Shown here one piece after another: positions 39,580 through 47,829 of a DNA stretch of 64,000 bases; positions within the stretch are counted from its first letter, which is position 1, and each line of letters begins with the position of its first letter. The notes beneath the pieces are model-generated. The model ran no database searches, was not told the DNA's origin, and saw only the letters and a list, made by a program, of their open reading frames with translations. The position numbers and the translations under genes are program-made. This DNA comes from Sphingobacterium sp. UGAL515B_05 (GTDB lineage Bacteria > Bacteroidota > Bacteroidia > Sphingobacteriales > Sphingobacteriaceae): NCBI RefSeq assembly GCF_033097525.1, contig NZ_CP109907.1, positions 3,596,001 to 3,660,000 of the forward strand. Reading direction: 5' to 3'.

Positions 39580-39726
39580 TTACTTCGAATCCCCCGGTTT
39601 GTGCTTATGTGGTTTCAGGTCCGGATGTTTGGGTTTCGTTTCGGGAGTAACCCGTTGTCTTCTGTCGGGTGTGCCGTCTTGTTTCTTCGGCTTTGGTCCC
39701 GGTTTTATTGCTTTAATTGTTTCCAT
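39580..39726 (-). CDS. Small Pro/Lys-rich protein, 48 residues
   Basis: ATG at 39726 to TAA at 39582-39580. The product is basic and proline-rich, with repeated PGPKPKK, TKPKHP and KHKPGD-like segments, and has no hydrophobic part. A strong terminator hairpin starts 3 bases after its stop, which supports a real minus-strand transcript. No family recognised; disordered, possibly nucleic-acid or membrane binding. Confidence 0.5.
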   Translation of the reverse strand: METIKAIKPGPKPKKQDGTPDRRQRVTPETKPKHPDLKPHKHKPGDSK

Positions 39727-39856
39727 ATAAAAAATGTTTTTATCTAAAATACAGTTAGATGAGAAGCATTTTTTATGGTATCCCGTAGAGTATTATAAAA
39801 TTCTGAGGCTATAATTGCATTTTTGATTTCTCGATAGATAATCATTAAATTTATGA

Positions 39857-41674
39857 ATGAGCCATAATATTGCATTACCTAAATCAAGTCGACAAGAAGA
39901 GCTAGAAACTATTTCTCGAAATCGGTTGTCGCTTAAATTTGATCCTTCATTATTTGAACTTCGTTCTGAGAGTCAACGAGACAAAGGAATTGATTTTATA
40001 GGTGAAATCAAGCAGAATGGCGTGTATACCAATTTTCGTTTTGCCATACAGCTGAAATCTACTGAGTCTAGTAAAAAGTTAAAAGATGGATCTATAACAT
40101 ATCCAATTGAAGTAAGTAATTTGAACTATTTAGTGAATTTTGGAATCCCTTCCTATTATATTCTATATGATTATCACGCAGGTCAGTTTTATATAGAATC
40201 AGTAGGAGAGGTATACCGCAGTTTTTTTGATAAGTATAATTCAAAAAAAACTCCCAAAACATACAAAGTCAAATTCAGACAAGCTCTTGATCATGCAAAG
40301 ATTGATATGATTTTTAAGGAAGCTTTCGATTTCGGTAGTGTACAACGTAATGTAGGAATGCATCTTCGATTAAATAGCAATGAAGGAGGAAAATTAAAAA
40401 GTATTGTTATCGATGATATTCAAGAGGTATATAGTATCGATCAAAACATAGCATTTATTGAAAATTATGGCTATGAGTTGTTGAATCAACATGCATTCTC
40501 TCAGATTATTGAGATAGAAGAGCGGTCCCATCCGAGAGATAATGCCTCAGCAACATTCAATATGGTCTGTGGAATAGCTTACTATCATCAACATGATTTA
40601 TTGAAAGCTATTAACTTTCTTAAACTGGCTTATAGCGAGTTAAATAGTTTGCATCCAGAAGATCAGACTATGGTCACATATACCCTAATCCAGGCGAAGT
40701 ATTTACTCGGTATCATAGGGAAAGATCAATTTAGTAAAGAGATTGAAAGGATTGTTGAGAATGAAAATGCCGGATCATTTTTACAATTTGAAAATCTCTA
40801 TAACAAATGTTTTGAGGGAAATAAATTTAGAGCAGAACAGATAAAGAAGTATTATGATGGTGTCACGAAAATTCTAGACAATAATCCGCAGTTTGCAGAT
40901 ATGAGAATCGTTGCCTATGCTCATGTGCTAAAAGCCGAAGCGAAATTATTATTGCACGAACTCGTTGGAAATTACTTAACTACAATTGGACGAAAAGTCG
41001 ATGCCTATCGTGACTTACTCATTGCAGAATGGTCGAAGCTGGATGAACAATATAACCATCAATTGAAAGAGCTAGTGAAGTTTGCGAAGGAGAACTACAA
41101 TTTTCTAGCAGTACGCAATCTTTTGGGTGAGAAAATAGAATGGGAGTTTACGAAAACATATTATTTTCATTCGTTCAGTAATTGGAATAAAGAAACTCTA
41201 TCAATTAACATTGATATAAGAATAGAGGATCGTGATTTTTTACTTCTTTTATTAAATGATCTAGATCCAATTTTGGATACTTATGATAAATTACGGCATC
41301 GTAGAAATCAGTTTCATTGTTTGGTATTACAGTTTGAGATCTTACACTTTTTAGGAATGAAACATGAAGCTGAAAATTGTTTAAATTTAATGAGAAGGCT
41401 AATAGAAGCCTATGAGTTGAATTCCTTGGTAAAAGATATAGATAAGTTGACTAATGGTAATACCCGCTCATATTTGTTTATGGAAAAACTTGTTAATCAA
41501 CGAGCAACTTTAGATAGAATAGCAAAAAATGAGGGAATATATGACTGTTTGTACGAAGATATTTCCCCAGAAATGAATTTACATCTTGGCCGAAAACCTA
41601 AATGGTCGCTTGCTGATCTGTTACCTCTTATTTATCCCGAGATTCGGATGAATACTAGTTTGGAAAATATATAG
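39857..41674 (+). CDS. DUF4365 nuclease-like domain fused to helical repeats
   Basis: 605 residues. The N-terminal 160 residues fit DUF4365 (PF14280): RQEELE helix, RDKGIDFIGEI and FAIQLKST, giving a D...QxK pattern of the PD-(D/E)xK nuclease superfamily. About residues 200-600 are helical, TPR-like (AYYHQHDLLKAINFLKLAYSEL). This architecture occurs in defence loci; the target is unknown. No partner gene in the same orientation. Starts the accessory island. ATG at 39857 is the first usable start. Confidence 0.7.
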   Translation: MSHNIALPKSSRQEELETISRNRLSLKFDPSLFELRSESQRDKGIDFIGEIKQNGVYTNFRFAIQLKSTESSKKLKDGSITYPIEVSNLNYLVNFGIPSYYILYDYHAGQFYIESVGEVYRSFFDKYNSKKTPKTYKVKFRQALDHAKIDMIFKEAFDFGSVQRNVGMHLRLNSNEGGKLKSIVIDDIQEVYSIDQNIAFIENYGYELLNQHAFSQIIEIEERSHPRDNASATFNMVCGIAYYHQHDLLKAINFLKLAYSELNSLHPEDQTMVTYTLIQAKYLLGIIGKDQFSKEIERIVENENAGSFLQFENLYNKCFEGNKFRAEQIKKYYDGVTKILDNNPQFADMRIVAYAHVLKAEAKLLLHELVGNYLTTIGRKVDAYRDLLIAEWSKLDEQYNHQLKELVKFAKENYNFLAVRNLLGEKIEWEFTKTYYFHSFSNWNKETLSINIDIRIEDRDFLLLLLNDLDPILDTYDKLRHRRNQFHCLVLQFEILHFLGMKHEAENCLNLMRRLIEAYELNSLVKDIDKLTNGNTRSYLFMEKLVNQRATLDRIAKNEGIYDCLYEDISPEMNLHLGRKPKWSLADLLPLIYPEIRMNTSLENI

Positions 41675-41865
41675 TACTATTTTTCTTTTGCCTGATTAGA
41701 AGCAAGAAGTAGGGAGTGTAACTTAAACTGTGTCATTGGATTAGCATCTTAAAAACCTCTTTCTAATTTGAGTCTATCCCCAAATCTAATATAAAGTTGG
41801 GATATGGTCAAGCCCCAGTTATGCATTGGCATTGTCCATTTTTTTGTAATAAGTTGAATTATTGA

Positions 41866-42303
41866 CTATACTACTACATCTTCTTTAAACATGGTGTTAA
41901 GCTCTAAGACGCCAACTAGATATTTGTTAAATGGCGTATCAGCAGTTTTCTCATGGAGGATGCCACGAGCGGTTCCTAAAGTTATTTCAGCAAGATGTTT
42001 TGCAAAGTTTTTCGGCAATGTTATGTGGTTTTTATCGTTGTCGGATAGACTTTCCAAATCATCGCCATTCATCTCAAACTCGCAAGAAACTTTAATCTTA
42101 ATAAATGGTCTTTCTTTATCTAAAATTGTATAATCCATTATACAGCTAATTAGGTTGGTGTTCTCATAAGTTTCGAATAATACCTCTATTGTCTGTTGAG
42201 AAGGTAAAGTCGGTGAAAAATCAGGCGCATCACCGATAGTTGCAAATTGCAGCGTTTGAATCTTGTGCAACTTAAAATGTATACTAATAGATTTTTTTTC
42301 CAC
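41866..42303 (-). CDS. SecB-like chaperone of a TAC toxin-antitoxin module
   Basis: 145 residues. The central strands (RPFIKIKVSCEFEM) and the C-terminal part LPKNFAKHLAEITLGTARG then FNKYLVGVLELNTMF follow the SecB layout, where a strand-rich core is followed by a helix carrying an A-R-x-I block and a loop before a final helix. It follows an HigA-like gene by two bases, the order seen in TAC systems, in which a SecB-like chaperone protects a labile antitoxin. Similarity is seen by eye only. Alternative: an unrelated immunity-like protein. Confidence 0.55.
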   Translation of the reverse strand: MEKKSISIHFKLHKIQTLQFATIGDAPDFSPTLPSQQTIEVLFETYENTNLISCIMDYTILDKERPFIKIKVSCEFEMNGDDLESLSDNDKNHITLPKNFAKHLAEITLGTARGILHEKTADTPFNKYLVGVLELNTMFKEDVVV

Positions 42304-42305
42304 GA

Positions 42306-42806
42306 CTATGTAAATTGTTCTTCACTACAATATTTAGAAGTTTCTGTTATTGGCGCGCTTTTTAAAGCGTGGGATACATATAAATTCTTTGCAGGACGTT
42401 GTACAGGTATTACAACAGTATTCGATTCGAAAGTTTCCCACGATGAACTTATATGTTCTTTATAACAAACCGCTTTAATATTAAGTTTTTTTATAAAAAT
42501 GTCATCACTTTTGATTTCAATTAGTTGTATACCAAGAACTTTTTCTATTTTATCAATAGTGTCCATTGTGAAATTTTCAGATCCTTTCACCCATTTGCTC
42601 ACTTGTTGTTGACTTACTCCCAGTTTTTCACTAAACTCTTTTTGGGATATACCCAATTGGCGCAAAGTTCTAAGAATCTTTAACGCGATTAATTGAGATT
42701 TTCGGTGTGTACTTTGTTCAGCTTTTTCCTTTTTAAAACGATCAACAGCATTACTTTTCTGCATTCCGCCAAAAGCTTCTCGAAGTTTTTCAAAATTATT
42801 TGCCAT
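42306..42806 (-). CDS. HigA-like antitoxin, XRE helix-turn-helix with C-terminal tail
   Basis: 166 residues. A Cro/C1-type helix-turn-helix lies at about 42-93 (LGISQKEFSEKLGVSQQQVSKWV). Residues 100-166 are an extra tail not needed for an XRE fold; in TAC antitoxins such an extension is the chaperone-addiction region that the SecB-like protein binds. Spacing is 7 bases from the toxin gene upstream and 2 bases to the chaperone gene downstream. It should repress its own operon and neutralise the toxin. Confidence 0.75.
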   Translation of the reverse strand: MANNFEKLREAFGGMQKSNAVDRFKKEKAEQSTHRKSQLIALKILRTLRQLGISQKEFSEKLGVSQQQVSKWVKGSENFTMDTIDKIEKVLGIQLIEIKSDDIFIKKLNIKAVCYKEHISSSWETFESNTVVIPVQRPAKNLYVSHALKSAPITETSKYCSEEQFT

Positions 42807-42813
42807 TTGTGTC

Positions 42814-43368
42814 TTAATTTTTATTTGCGAATTCTAGATACCCATAATCAGTATCGTCATCGATGCCTAATTTTTTTAAATAATCTGCTACGTACTTAAG
42901 TTTCTTCAATTCTTGTGCCGTATGTTCTCTTTCTTGCAATTGTTTTGTCAATTTTATGGCTCCTCCTGTAATTACATAGACATTTTCGCCTAATCGAATA
43001 GCATACAGTCTAAGCATCGCACCCCTATCAACACGTCCATACGCTTTGGATTCCGATCTTTTTATGGCTATATCATTTTTGTGCAATGGTACAAAAATAT
43101 GACTATCAAGATTGCCTTTTTCAGCAACATCAATTATATTGTTTTTGAATTGCTCTGCTTCCTCTAGAACTTTGAGAACGGCGTCTTCGCAACTTAAATT
43201 CCAAAATTCATCTTGTAAATCACTTTCATTTTGATGGAAAAATTTCTCTAGGTATTCGATATCACCCCATTTTGAAAAACACTCATCGAAACAATCCTTC
43301 TCATCTTCTTTATACTTTATTGCAGCTAAGGAATCTTGGACTATTTCAAAGATACAATCAATTTCCAT
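42814..43368 (-). CDS. HigB/RelE-like toxin candidate
   Basis: 184 residues, longer than a usual HigB. The C-terminal half (about 90-175: DRGAMLRLYAIRLGENVYVITGGAIKLTKQL then a helix TAQELKKLKYVADYLKK) matches the beta-sheet and final helix of RelE/HigB mRNA interferases. The N-terminal 85 residues are acidic and helical and unassigned. It is first in the operon, as in host-inhibition-of-growth loci where toxin precedes antitoxin. Catalytic residues cannot be fixed by eye. Confidence 0.65.
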   Translation of the reverse strand: MEIDCIFEIVQDSLAAIKYKEDEKDCFDECFSKWGDIEYLEKFFHQNESDLQDEFWNLSCEDAVLKVLEEAEQFKNNIIDVAEKGNLDSHIFVPLHKNDIAIKRSESKAYGRVDRGAMLRLYAIRLGENVYVITGGAIKLTKQLQEREHTAQELKKLKYVADYLKKLGIDDDTDYGYLEFANKN

Positions 43369-43538
43369 AAAATCAACTTTTAGGTTTACTTTTGTTAAAT
43401 ATTACAACACGGCTATCGTTAAAGACTAATACAATAGTAGTTAAAATAAATCAAATATTGTCGAGTCGTTATTCTTCAATTTTTATTTGACGGCTATTTG
43501 ATTTTTTCCATATTAAGCTTTTTTTTATGTATTCAGTA

Positions 43539-43581
43539 GGTAGACTTACCTGTTTTTGAAGCCTTACCGTTTTTCAAACAA
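43539..43581. repeat. IS left terminal inverted repeat
   Basis: Begins GGTAGACTTACCTGTTTT, an 18-base exact match to the reverse complement of the right end, then continues with a degenerate second copy of the same unit and TTTTTCAAACAA. Confidence 0.8.
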
Positions 43582-43603
43582 TGAATAAATATAAAAATAC
43601 GCT

Positions 43604-44338
43604 TTAAGAAACTAAAGATTCCTTAGCGTATAACCAGGGACTTAGTCCATTCAGCGCTGTATGTGGATGATTTTCGTTGTAATCAACCTGCCACTCATAA
43701 GCAATTGCATTAACTTCTGTTAGAGAACCAAACAGATATGCATCTAGCACGTCTTCTCTAAATGTTCGATTCAACCGTTCGATGTAAGCATTTTGAGCGG
43801 GTTTTCCAGGCTGTATATATTGCAGTGCGATTCCGTTTTCAGCACAAAAGTCGGTGAAGACCTTGGACAAAAATTCAGGCCCGTTGTCCGTTCTTATACG
43901 CTTAGGTTTAGATCTATACATGATCAATTCCTTTAATTTTTGTACCAGTCTATTGCCTGGTATTGAATAGAATGCTTCATTTATCAATGATTCACGATTA
44001 TAATCATCGATGACATTAAGTACTCTAAACCTTCTGCCATCGGCCAAAGAGTCGCTCATGAAATCAATCGACCAAGTGTCATTAACTGATCCGGGAACTA
44101 AGAGTTTCTCTTTAATCCTTGACGGAATTCGGCGTTTGCGTTTGGTTCTGAGCTTTAAATTGATATTTCGATAAACTCGAAGTACCCTTTTTCTGTTCCA
44201 CAAAAGTCCTTCTAGACGTATCTTGCCATAATAGGTCTGGAAGCCCCAGGTAGGATAACGAGCAGCAAGATCCATTAACTTTGAAATAACAGTTTGATCG
44301 TTCTTTTTATGTGCGTAATAGTACATGCTACGACTCAT
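43604..44338 (-). CDS. IS3-family transposase OrfB (integrase domain)
   Basis: 244 residues from the internal ATG. The DDE triad is visible: [16 protein letters not shown] and [12 protein letters not shown]_21 precedes it ([19 protein letters not shown]). The true product is the OrfAB fusion: read in the -1 frame the open frame runs back to the slippery site at 44428-44435, adding [12 protein letters not shown] and following residues. All catalytic residues are present, so it may be active. Confidence 0.9.
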   Translation of the reverse strand: MSRSMYYYAHKKNDQTVISKLMDLAARYPTWGFQTYYGKIRLEGLLWNRKRVLRVYRNINLKLRTKRKRRIPSRIKEKLLVPGSVNDTWSIDFMSDSLADGRRFRVLNVIDDYNRESLINEAFYSIPGNRLVQKLKELIMYRSKPKRIRTDNGPEFLSKVFTDFCAENGIALQYIQPGKPAQNAYIERLNRTFREDVLDAYLFGSLTEVNAIAYEWQVDYNENHPHTALNGLSPWLYAKESLVS

Positions 44339-44421
44339 ACAAACAATCTTACAGGCTCTGTAAATACTGATCCCTTGCTCTTCTATTGCCCCATCGACCA
44401 GCTCCTTACGTTCACAGAGCT

Positions 44422-44700
44422 TTAGAGCTTTTTTTCAATGATATCTTTTAAAATTCGGTGATCCAAACTCAGATCCGCAAACATCCGTTTTAGACGGGCA
44501 TTTTCTTCTTGAAGTGCTTTTAACTCTTTAAGATGTTGTGCGTCCATACCTCCGTACTTCTGCTTCCATTGGTAGAAAGTGGGCGCTGAAATACCATGTT
44601 CTCTACAAATATTCTTTGTAGACTTACCGGACTCGTATTCTTTGAGAATATTAACGATTTGATGTTCTGAAAACTTGCTCTTTTTCATATTATATAACAA
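44422..44700 (-). CDS. IS3-family transposase OrfA
   Basis: 92 residues: a homeodomain-like helix-turn-helix ([37 protein letters not shown], Pfam HTH_Tnp_1 type) and a C-terminal leucine-zipper helix ([23 protein letters not shown]). It binds the ends of the element and heads the OrfAB fusion. The stop follows the A7G run by only two codons. Confidence 0.9.
   Translation of the reverse strand: MLYNMKKSKFSEHQIVNILKEYESGKSTKNICREHGISAPTFYQWKQKYGGMDAQHLKELKALQEENARLKRMFADLSLDHRILKDIIEKKL
44428..44435 (-). other. Programmed -1 frameshift site (A7G)
   Basis: On the minus strand AAAAAAAG followed closely by the OrfA stop. A -1 slip here joins OrfA to the OrfB frame without an intervening stop, as in other IS3 elements. 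Confidence 0.8.
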
Positions 44701-44720
44701 ACTAATTTAACATTTTTAAT

Positions 44721-44764
44721 TTGTCTGAAAAATAGGTAAGTCTACCAAAACAGGTAAGTCTACC
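44721..44764. repeat. IS right terminal inverted repeat with internal tandem unit
   Basis: Reverse complement begins GGTAGACTTACCTGTTTT and then repeats GGTAGACTTACCTATTTTT, so two near-identical 18-base units lie in tandem. The second unit is degenerate at the left end. Confidence 0.8.
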
Positions 44765-44783
44765 AGTCCACTAAATTTAGTTG

Positions 44784-45218
44784 TTAAAAAAGCGATAGTT
44801 GCTTAATTCTAATTCTAATTCTCTTTAAATTATCAAATTCGACAGGGTTTGTTGAAATTAAATGAGCGAGATGACCCGTGTAAGGACATACTATTTTGTA
44901 GGATGATTGCGCCAATAATCCTTTTTTTTCGAAAGTTCGTTTATAACGACAGGCAGCCTCAATAGGAATGCCTAGTGCTTGGCAATATGCTTTTTTTGTA
45001 GTTGTGAGAAAGTTTAGCCCAAGAAAAAAAAGTTCTTCTTCTTTTAGCTCTTTTTTTAAAGAATCAATGTTTTCCCCAGTGCAACTCTCAATTACAGCGA
45101 TAATGGAGTCCATTAGCATTTTCTTGCTTAGGTGTTTTTTTGACGAAAATCGATGAGGAAAATTTAAGTTGTTCTTATTGTAATTTTGTCCGACCTTGTT
45201 TATTTTTCTATTTATCAT
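44784..45218 (-). CDS. Unknown basic protein, probable DNA-binding
   Basis: 144 residues. The middle part (KKAYCQALGIPIEAACRYKRTFEKKGLL) reads like a winged helix, in which a recognition helix is followed by a wing (SSYKIVCPYTGHLAHLIS). Basic throughout. Similar small proteins occur on Bacteroidota mobile regions, but I cannot name the family. It lies 20 bases outside the IS end. Confidence 0.55.
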   Translation of the reverse strand: MINRKINKVGQNYNKNNLNFPHRFSSKKHLSKKMLMDSIIAVIESCTGENIDSLKKELKEEELFFLGLNFLTTTKKAYCQALGIPIEAACRYKRTFEKKGLLAQSSYKIVCPYTGHLAHLISTNPVEFDNLKRIRIRIKQLSLF

Positions 45219-45291
45219 TGTGCTTTTGTTTAATTCAGCACAATATGGATGGTGACTTTTGGGATTCCAGCGGGGATTTTGGGGATTCGCC

Positions 45292-46224
45292 TTATTTGTG
45301 CATCAATTTGTATATTGCTAATTCATCATCATCTTTAAAAGAGTTCATGCACCTCATAATCTTAAAAAGATTCTGCTCTTTTTTCAATTCACCTTCTCCA
45401 AGCTCATTATAAATTAATTTGACACATACAGCGACTTTGGTCTTAGCGTTTCGTTTTAAATTTATTGTTTCCTCAGGAAATGAAAAATTTTTCTCTTGCA
45501 CAAAGAAGCTCGTCAATAGTGCTGAGATTTTATTGAAATCCTCTTCTGATCTAAAAGCATATTGCCAGCCGTACATCCGAGACATGCTATTAAAAGAATC
45601 ACTAATAATTTTATGTGTTTTTTTTTGAGCTTCTAGTATTTTAATAGAATCCTTTACCTGCCAACCTGGGCTATGCTTATTGATTTCGTTCTTATTGTTT
45701 TTATATGACTCTTTGAAGACGTCAAAATTTCCTAGAGTAGTGTTAAGTGACTCGGCTTTATCCTCTGCTTTTTGATCTTCCTTTTTGTTATCTATAATAA
45801 ATTGTAGGTCATCAATAATTGCGTCAATTGTTTTTAAAATAGAAGATGGAATACATAATTCATCTTCAAAATGAAAGATTATTTTGCATAAACATTCGAA
45901 GAAATACTTCCTTTCCTTATATTCTTTATGTAGATTTTTGTTTAATGCAAAGGCAGATAAATAGTCTCTAACAAATACTCGATTATCTGAATACAGAATA
46001 ATCTTATGTAAAACAAAATAAAGCTTATTAAAAAAATCAAGTGTGTCGAAATTGTATTGGCGATACCCTAGAACTGGACTAGGCAATAAAGATTCATATA
46101 TATCAAGGTTTATTTCATTATCTAAATACCATGAGATATCGCGAACATTCATGGTATGCTCTGCGGTCAGTTTTATAATTCCAGGTGACTTAGGTGTATA
46201 TTTAATATACCATGGTATTTCCAT
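45292..46224 (-). CDS. Unknown helical protein, 310 residues
   Basis: A cytosolic protein with no signal peptide and mostly helical, lysine- and aspartate-rich segments; the middle (IDNKKEDQKAEDKAES) is probably a flexible linker between two helical halves. The N-terminus MEIPWYIKYTPKSPGIIKL could be a strand-rich cap. No family recognised. Position among orphan genes on one strand suggests an accessory or defence role, an inference. Confidence 0.55.
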   Translation of the reverse strand: MEIPWYIKYTPKSPGIIKLTAEHTMNVRDISWYLDNEINLDIYESLLPSPVLGYRQYNFDTLDFFNKLYFVLHKIILYSDNRVFVRDYLSAFALNKNLHKEYKERKYFFECLCKIIFHFEDELCIPSSILKTIDAIIDDLQFIIDNKKEDQKAEDKAESLNTTLGNFDVFKESYKNNKNEINKHSPGWQVKDSIKILEAQKKTHKIISDSFNSMSRMYGWQYAFRSEEDFNKISALLTSFFVQEKNFSFPEETINLKRNAKTKVAVCVKLIYNELGEGELKKEQNLFKIMRCMNSFKDDDELAIYKLMHK

Positions 46225-46314
46225 ATAAACTTAAAGATTATTCAGAAGCTAGTTAATAGTGGATTTATTGAGAAACAATAATTGTGATTATTCTTATGAT
46301 CTCATTGGAGTTCC

Positions 46315-46905
46315 TTATCCGCCAAAAATTAATTTTCCAATTTCAATTGCAAGTGTACTAATCCCGGCAAAATTATTTGCCATAGCTAGGAGCGCGTCGA
46401 ATGCAAATTTTGGTTTCTTGTCCTGATCTAAAGATGTTTTGATTTCATCAATGCATTCAATCATTTCCTTTTTGTTATTATGTGAAATATCGGATGTTGT
46501 TTGTACTACATTTACTAGCTGCTCTATTTTCTTCTTAATATCATCGATATTAGATATATTGACATTAACATTAGTTGAAGAGTTCACTATTGAGATTCCA
46601 TGGCTATTATTGACAGATATGGAATAGTTATTGGTTATTATTGAACTTCCGCGATAAGAGTAAGAATCTTCTTCACAGTATTCTATTCCTCGAGATGTTA
46701 TATCGACGAGCCCCTCACCTCCAGTAGCCATAAATGCTTTTATGTAACCATCATCCTGTAATCTTTTTATAAGAAGGCTAAATTCCCTTTCGTTAGATAA
46801 AGGAATAACGCTTTCATATTTGTTTTTTGAAATTTCGATCTTACCGTTGAAGCGATTGTTATAGAAGCTTTTAAGGAGAAGATCAAGTTTTTCCGAATGT
46901 TTCAT
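46315..46905 (-). CDS. Winged-helix protein with hydrophobic C-terminus, effector-like
   Basis: 196 residues from ATG at 46905 (a longer start at 46971 is possible). Residues 1-70 look like a winged helix (SLLIKRLQDDGYIKAFMATGGEGLVDITSRG). A strand-rich middle (SISVNNSHGISIVNSSTNVNVNIS) recalls short beta-helix oligomerisation stretches. The last 30 residues (FAGISTLAIEIGKLIFGG) form a hydrophobic, glycine-containing helix suited to membrane insertion. Sensor, oligomer and membrane tail together resemble abortive-infection effectors. Unproven. Confidence 0.55.
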   Translation of the reverse strand: MKHSEKLDLLLKSFYNNRFNGKIEISKNKYESVIPLSNEREFSLLIKRLQDDGYIKAFMATGGEGLVDITSRGIEYCEEDSYSYRGSSIITNNYSISVNNSHGISIVNSSTNVNVNISNIDDIKKKIEQLVNVVQTTSDISHNNKKEMIECIDEIKTSLDQDKKPKFAFDALLAMANNFAGISTLAIEIGKLIFGG

Positions 46906-47093
46906 GGCTAAAAATACTTTTTGTAAAATACTAAATTTTGCTTTTAATTTGATAATAAAGAATGGAATCAATTATCAATTTTGTGTCCTGTGATATAATG
47001 TTGTGACTAGATGAAATAAATATAATGCTGTATGAAAGTTCAGTTGATGCGAAAACGTAATTAATTTTTATCTCGAAGAAAAAAAGTTTTTGA

Positions 47094-47780
47094 TTATTGA
47101 AAATCAGCATCCCCAAGGGAAACTTTTATATAGTTTTCTGTCGGTTTAATAATTATGATTAATAAGTTTTCATATTGAAAGTTTTTGATATCAGAGTATT
47201 TGAAAAATAAAGACATTTGATAAAAATCAAGATACCTCCCTCCCAAATCGTTGTAGCTCGTCCATGTGTTTGAATCAAATTCAACTTCTACATTTATTCC
47301 CCTTTTATCCTCCGGAGAAATATAATCATTAATAATATAAAGGAATCCATTTTCCAAAGCCAATTGCTCAACAGAAATCTGTGAATTGAACTTCAAAGGG
47401 AGAGGAGATATGAATCTAGGATGTTTTAAACTTTTATCTTGAATACTAAGTGTAAAATAAACTATTGAAGTTATGGGTTCAAATTCAGTGTGAGTAACAA
47501 TAACATTTGGACGTAGGCTATCTCTAAACTTATGTGTTTCGATTTCTTTCATGTCCATCTGCATTTTTTGAACCTCTTGTTGACTTCTGAGTGTTTTATA
47601 AAGAAATACAGCTGTAACGATTCCTACAGAATACATCATCCAATCATTTACTGTTCCCCATATTTCAACATTAAATTTATATTGTTCTGGGGTAATTATG
47701 TTGCCTAAATATATTAGTGTACATATACCGATAGTCAACATGAAGGCAACCAAGATCAGTTTGAAGTTTTCATTTTTCAT
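47094..47780 (-). CDS. Unknown membrane protein, 228 residues
   Basis: Two N-terminal transmembrane helices (about 7-29 and 47-64) joined by a short loop, then a short coiled coil (RSQQEVQKMQMDMKEIETHKFRDSLRP) and a strand-rich soluble domain of about 130 residues. This layout is frequent in small phage-defence or stress membrane proteins of unknown role. Same strand as its neighbours, 49 bases after the XRE gene. Confidence 0.6.
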   Translation of the reverse strand: MKNENFKLILVAFMLTIGICTLIYLGNIITPEQYKFNVEIWGTVNDWMMYSVGIVTAVFLYKTLRSQQEVQKMQMDMKEIETHKFRDSLRPNVIVTHTEFEPITSIVYFTLSIQDKSLKHPRFISPLPLKFNSQISVEQLALENGFLYIINDYISPEDKRGINVEVEFDSNTWTSYNDLGGRYLDFYQMSLFFKYSDIKNFQYENLLIIIIKPTENYIKVSLGDADFQ

Positions 47781-47829
47781 ATTTAATCATCTATTAAACT
47801 AAAGGAATTCTTATTAATAGGCTAAAAAA

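Larger units (their letters stand above)
43538..44764 (-). mobile_element. IS3-family insertion sequence, apparently intact
   Basis: About 1.23 kb with long imperfect terminal repeats (43539-43581 and 44721-44764), two overlapping-frame transposase genes and an A7G slippery site. AGT flanks both sides (43535-43537 and 44765-44767), a candidate 3-bp target duplication if the left end is at 43538. It splits the TAC operon region from the unknown genes upstream but interrupts no recognised gene. Confidence 0.9.

Noticed and set aside
39524..39730. Plus-strand 68-codon open frame
   Set aside because: It runs through a 14-bp terminator stem and is antisense to the more plausible Pro/Lys-rich minus-strand gene; its product is Cys/Gly/Phe rich in the way of antisense translations.
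44733..44764. Tandem 14-base units resembling the start of a CRISPR array
   Set aside because: Only two units with a four-base spacer, and they coincide with the right end of an IS3 element that has a matching inverted end at 43539.
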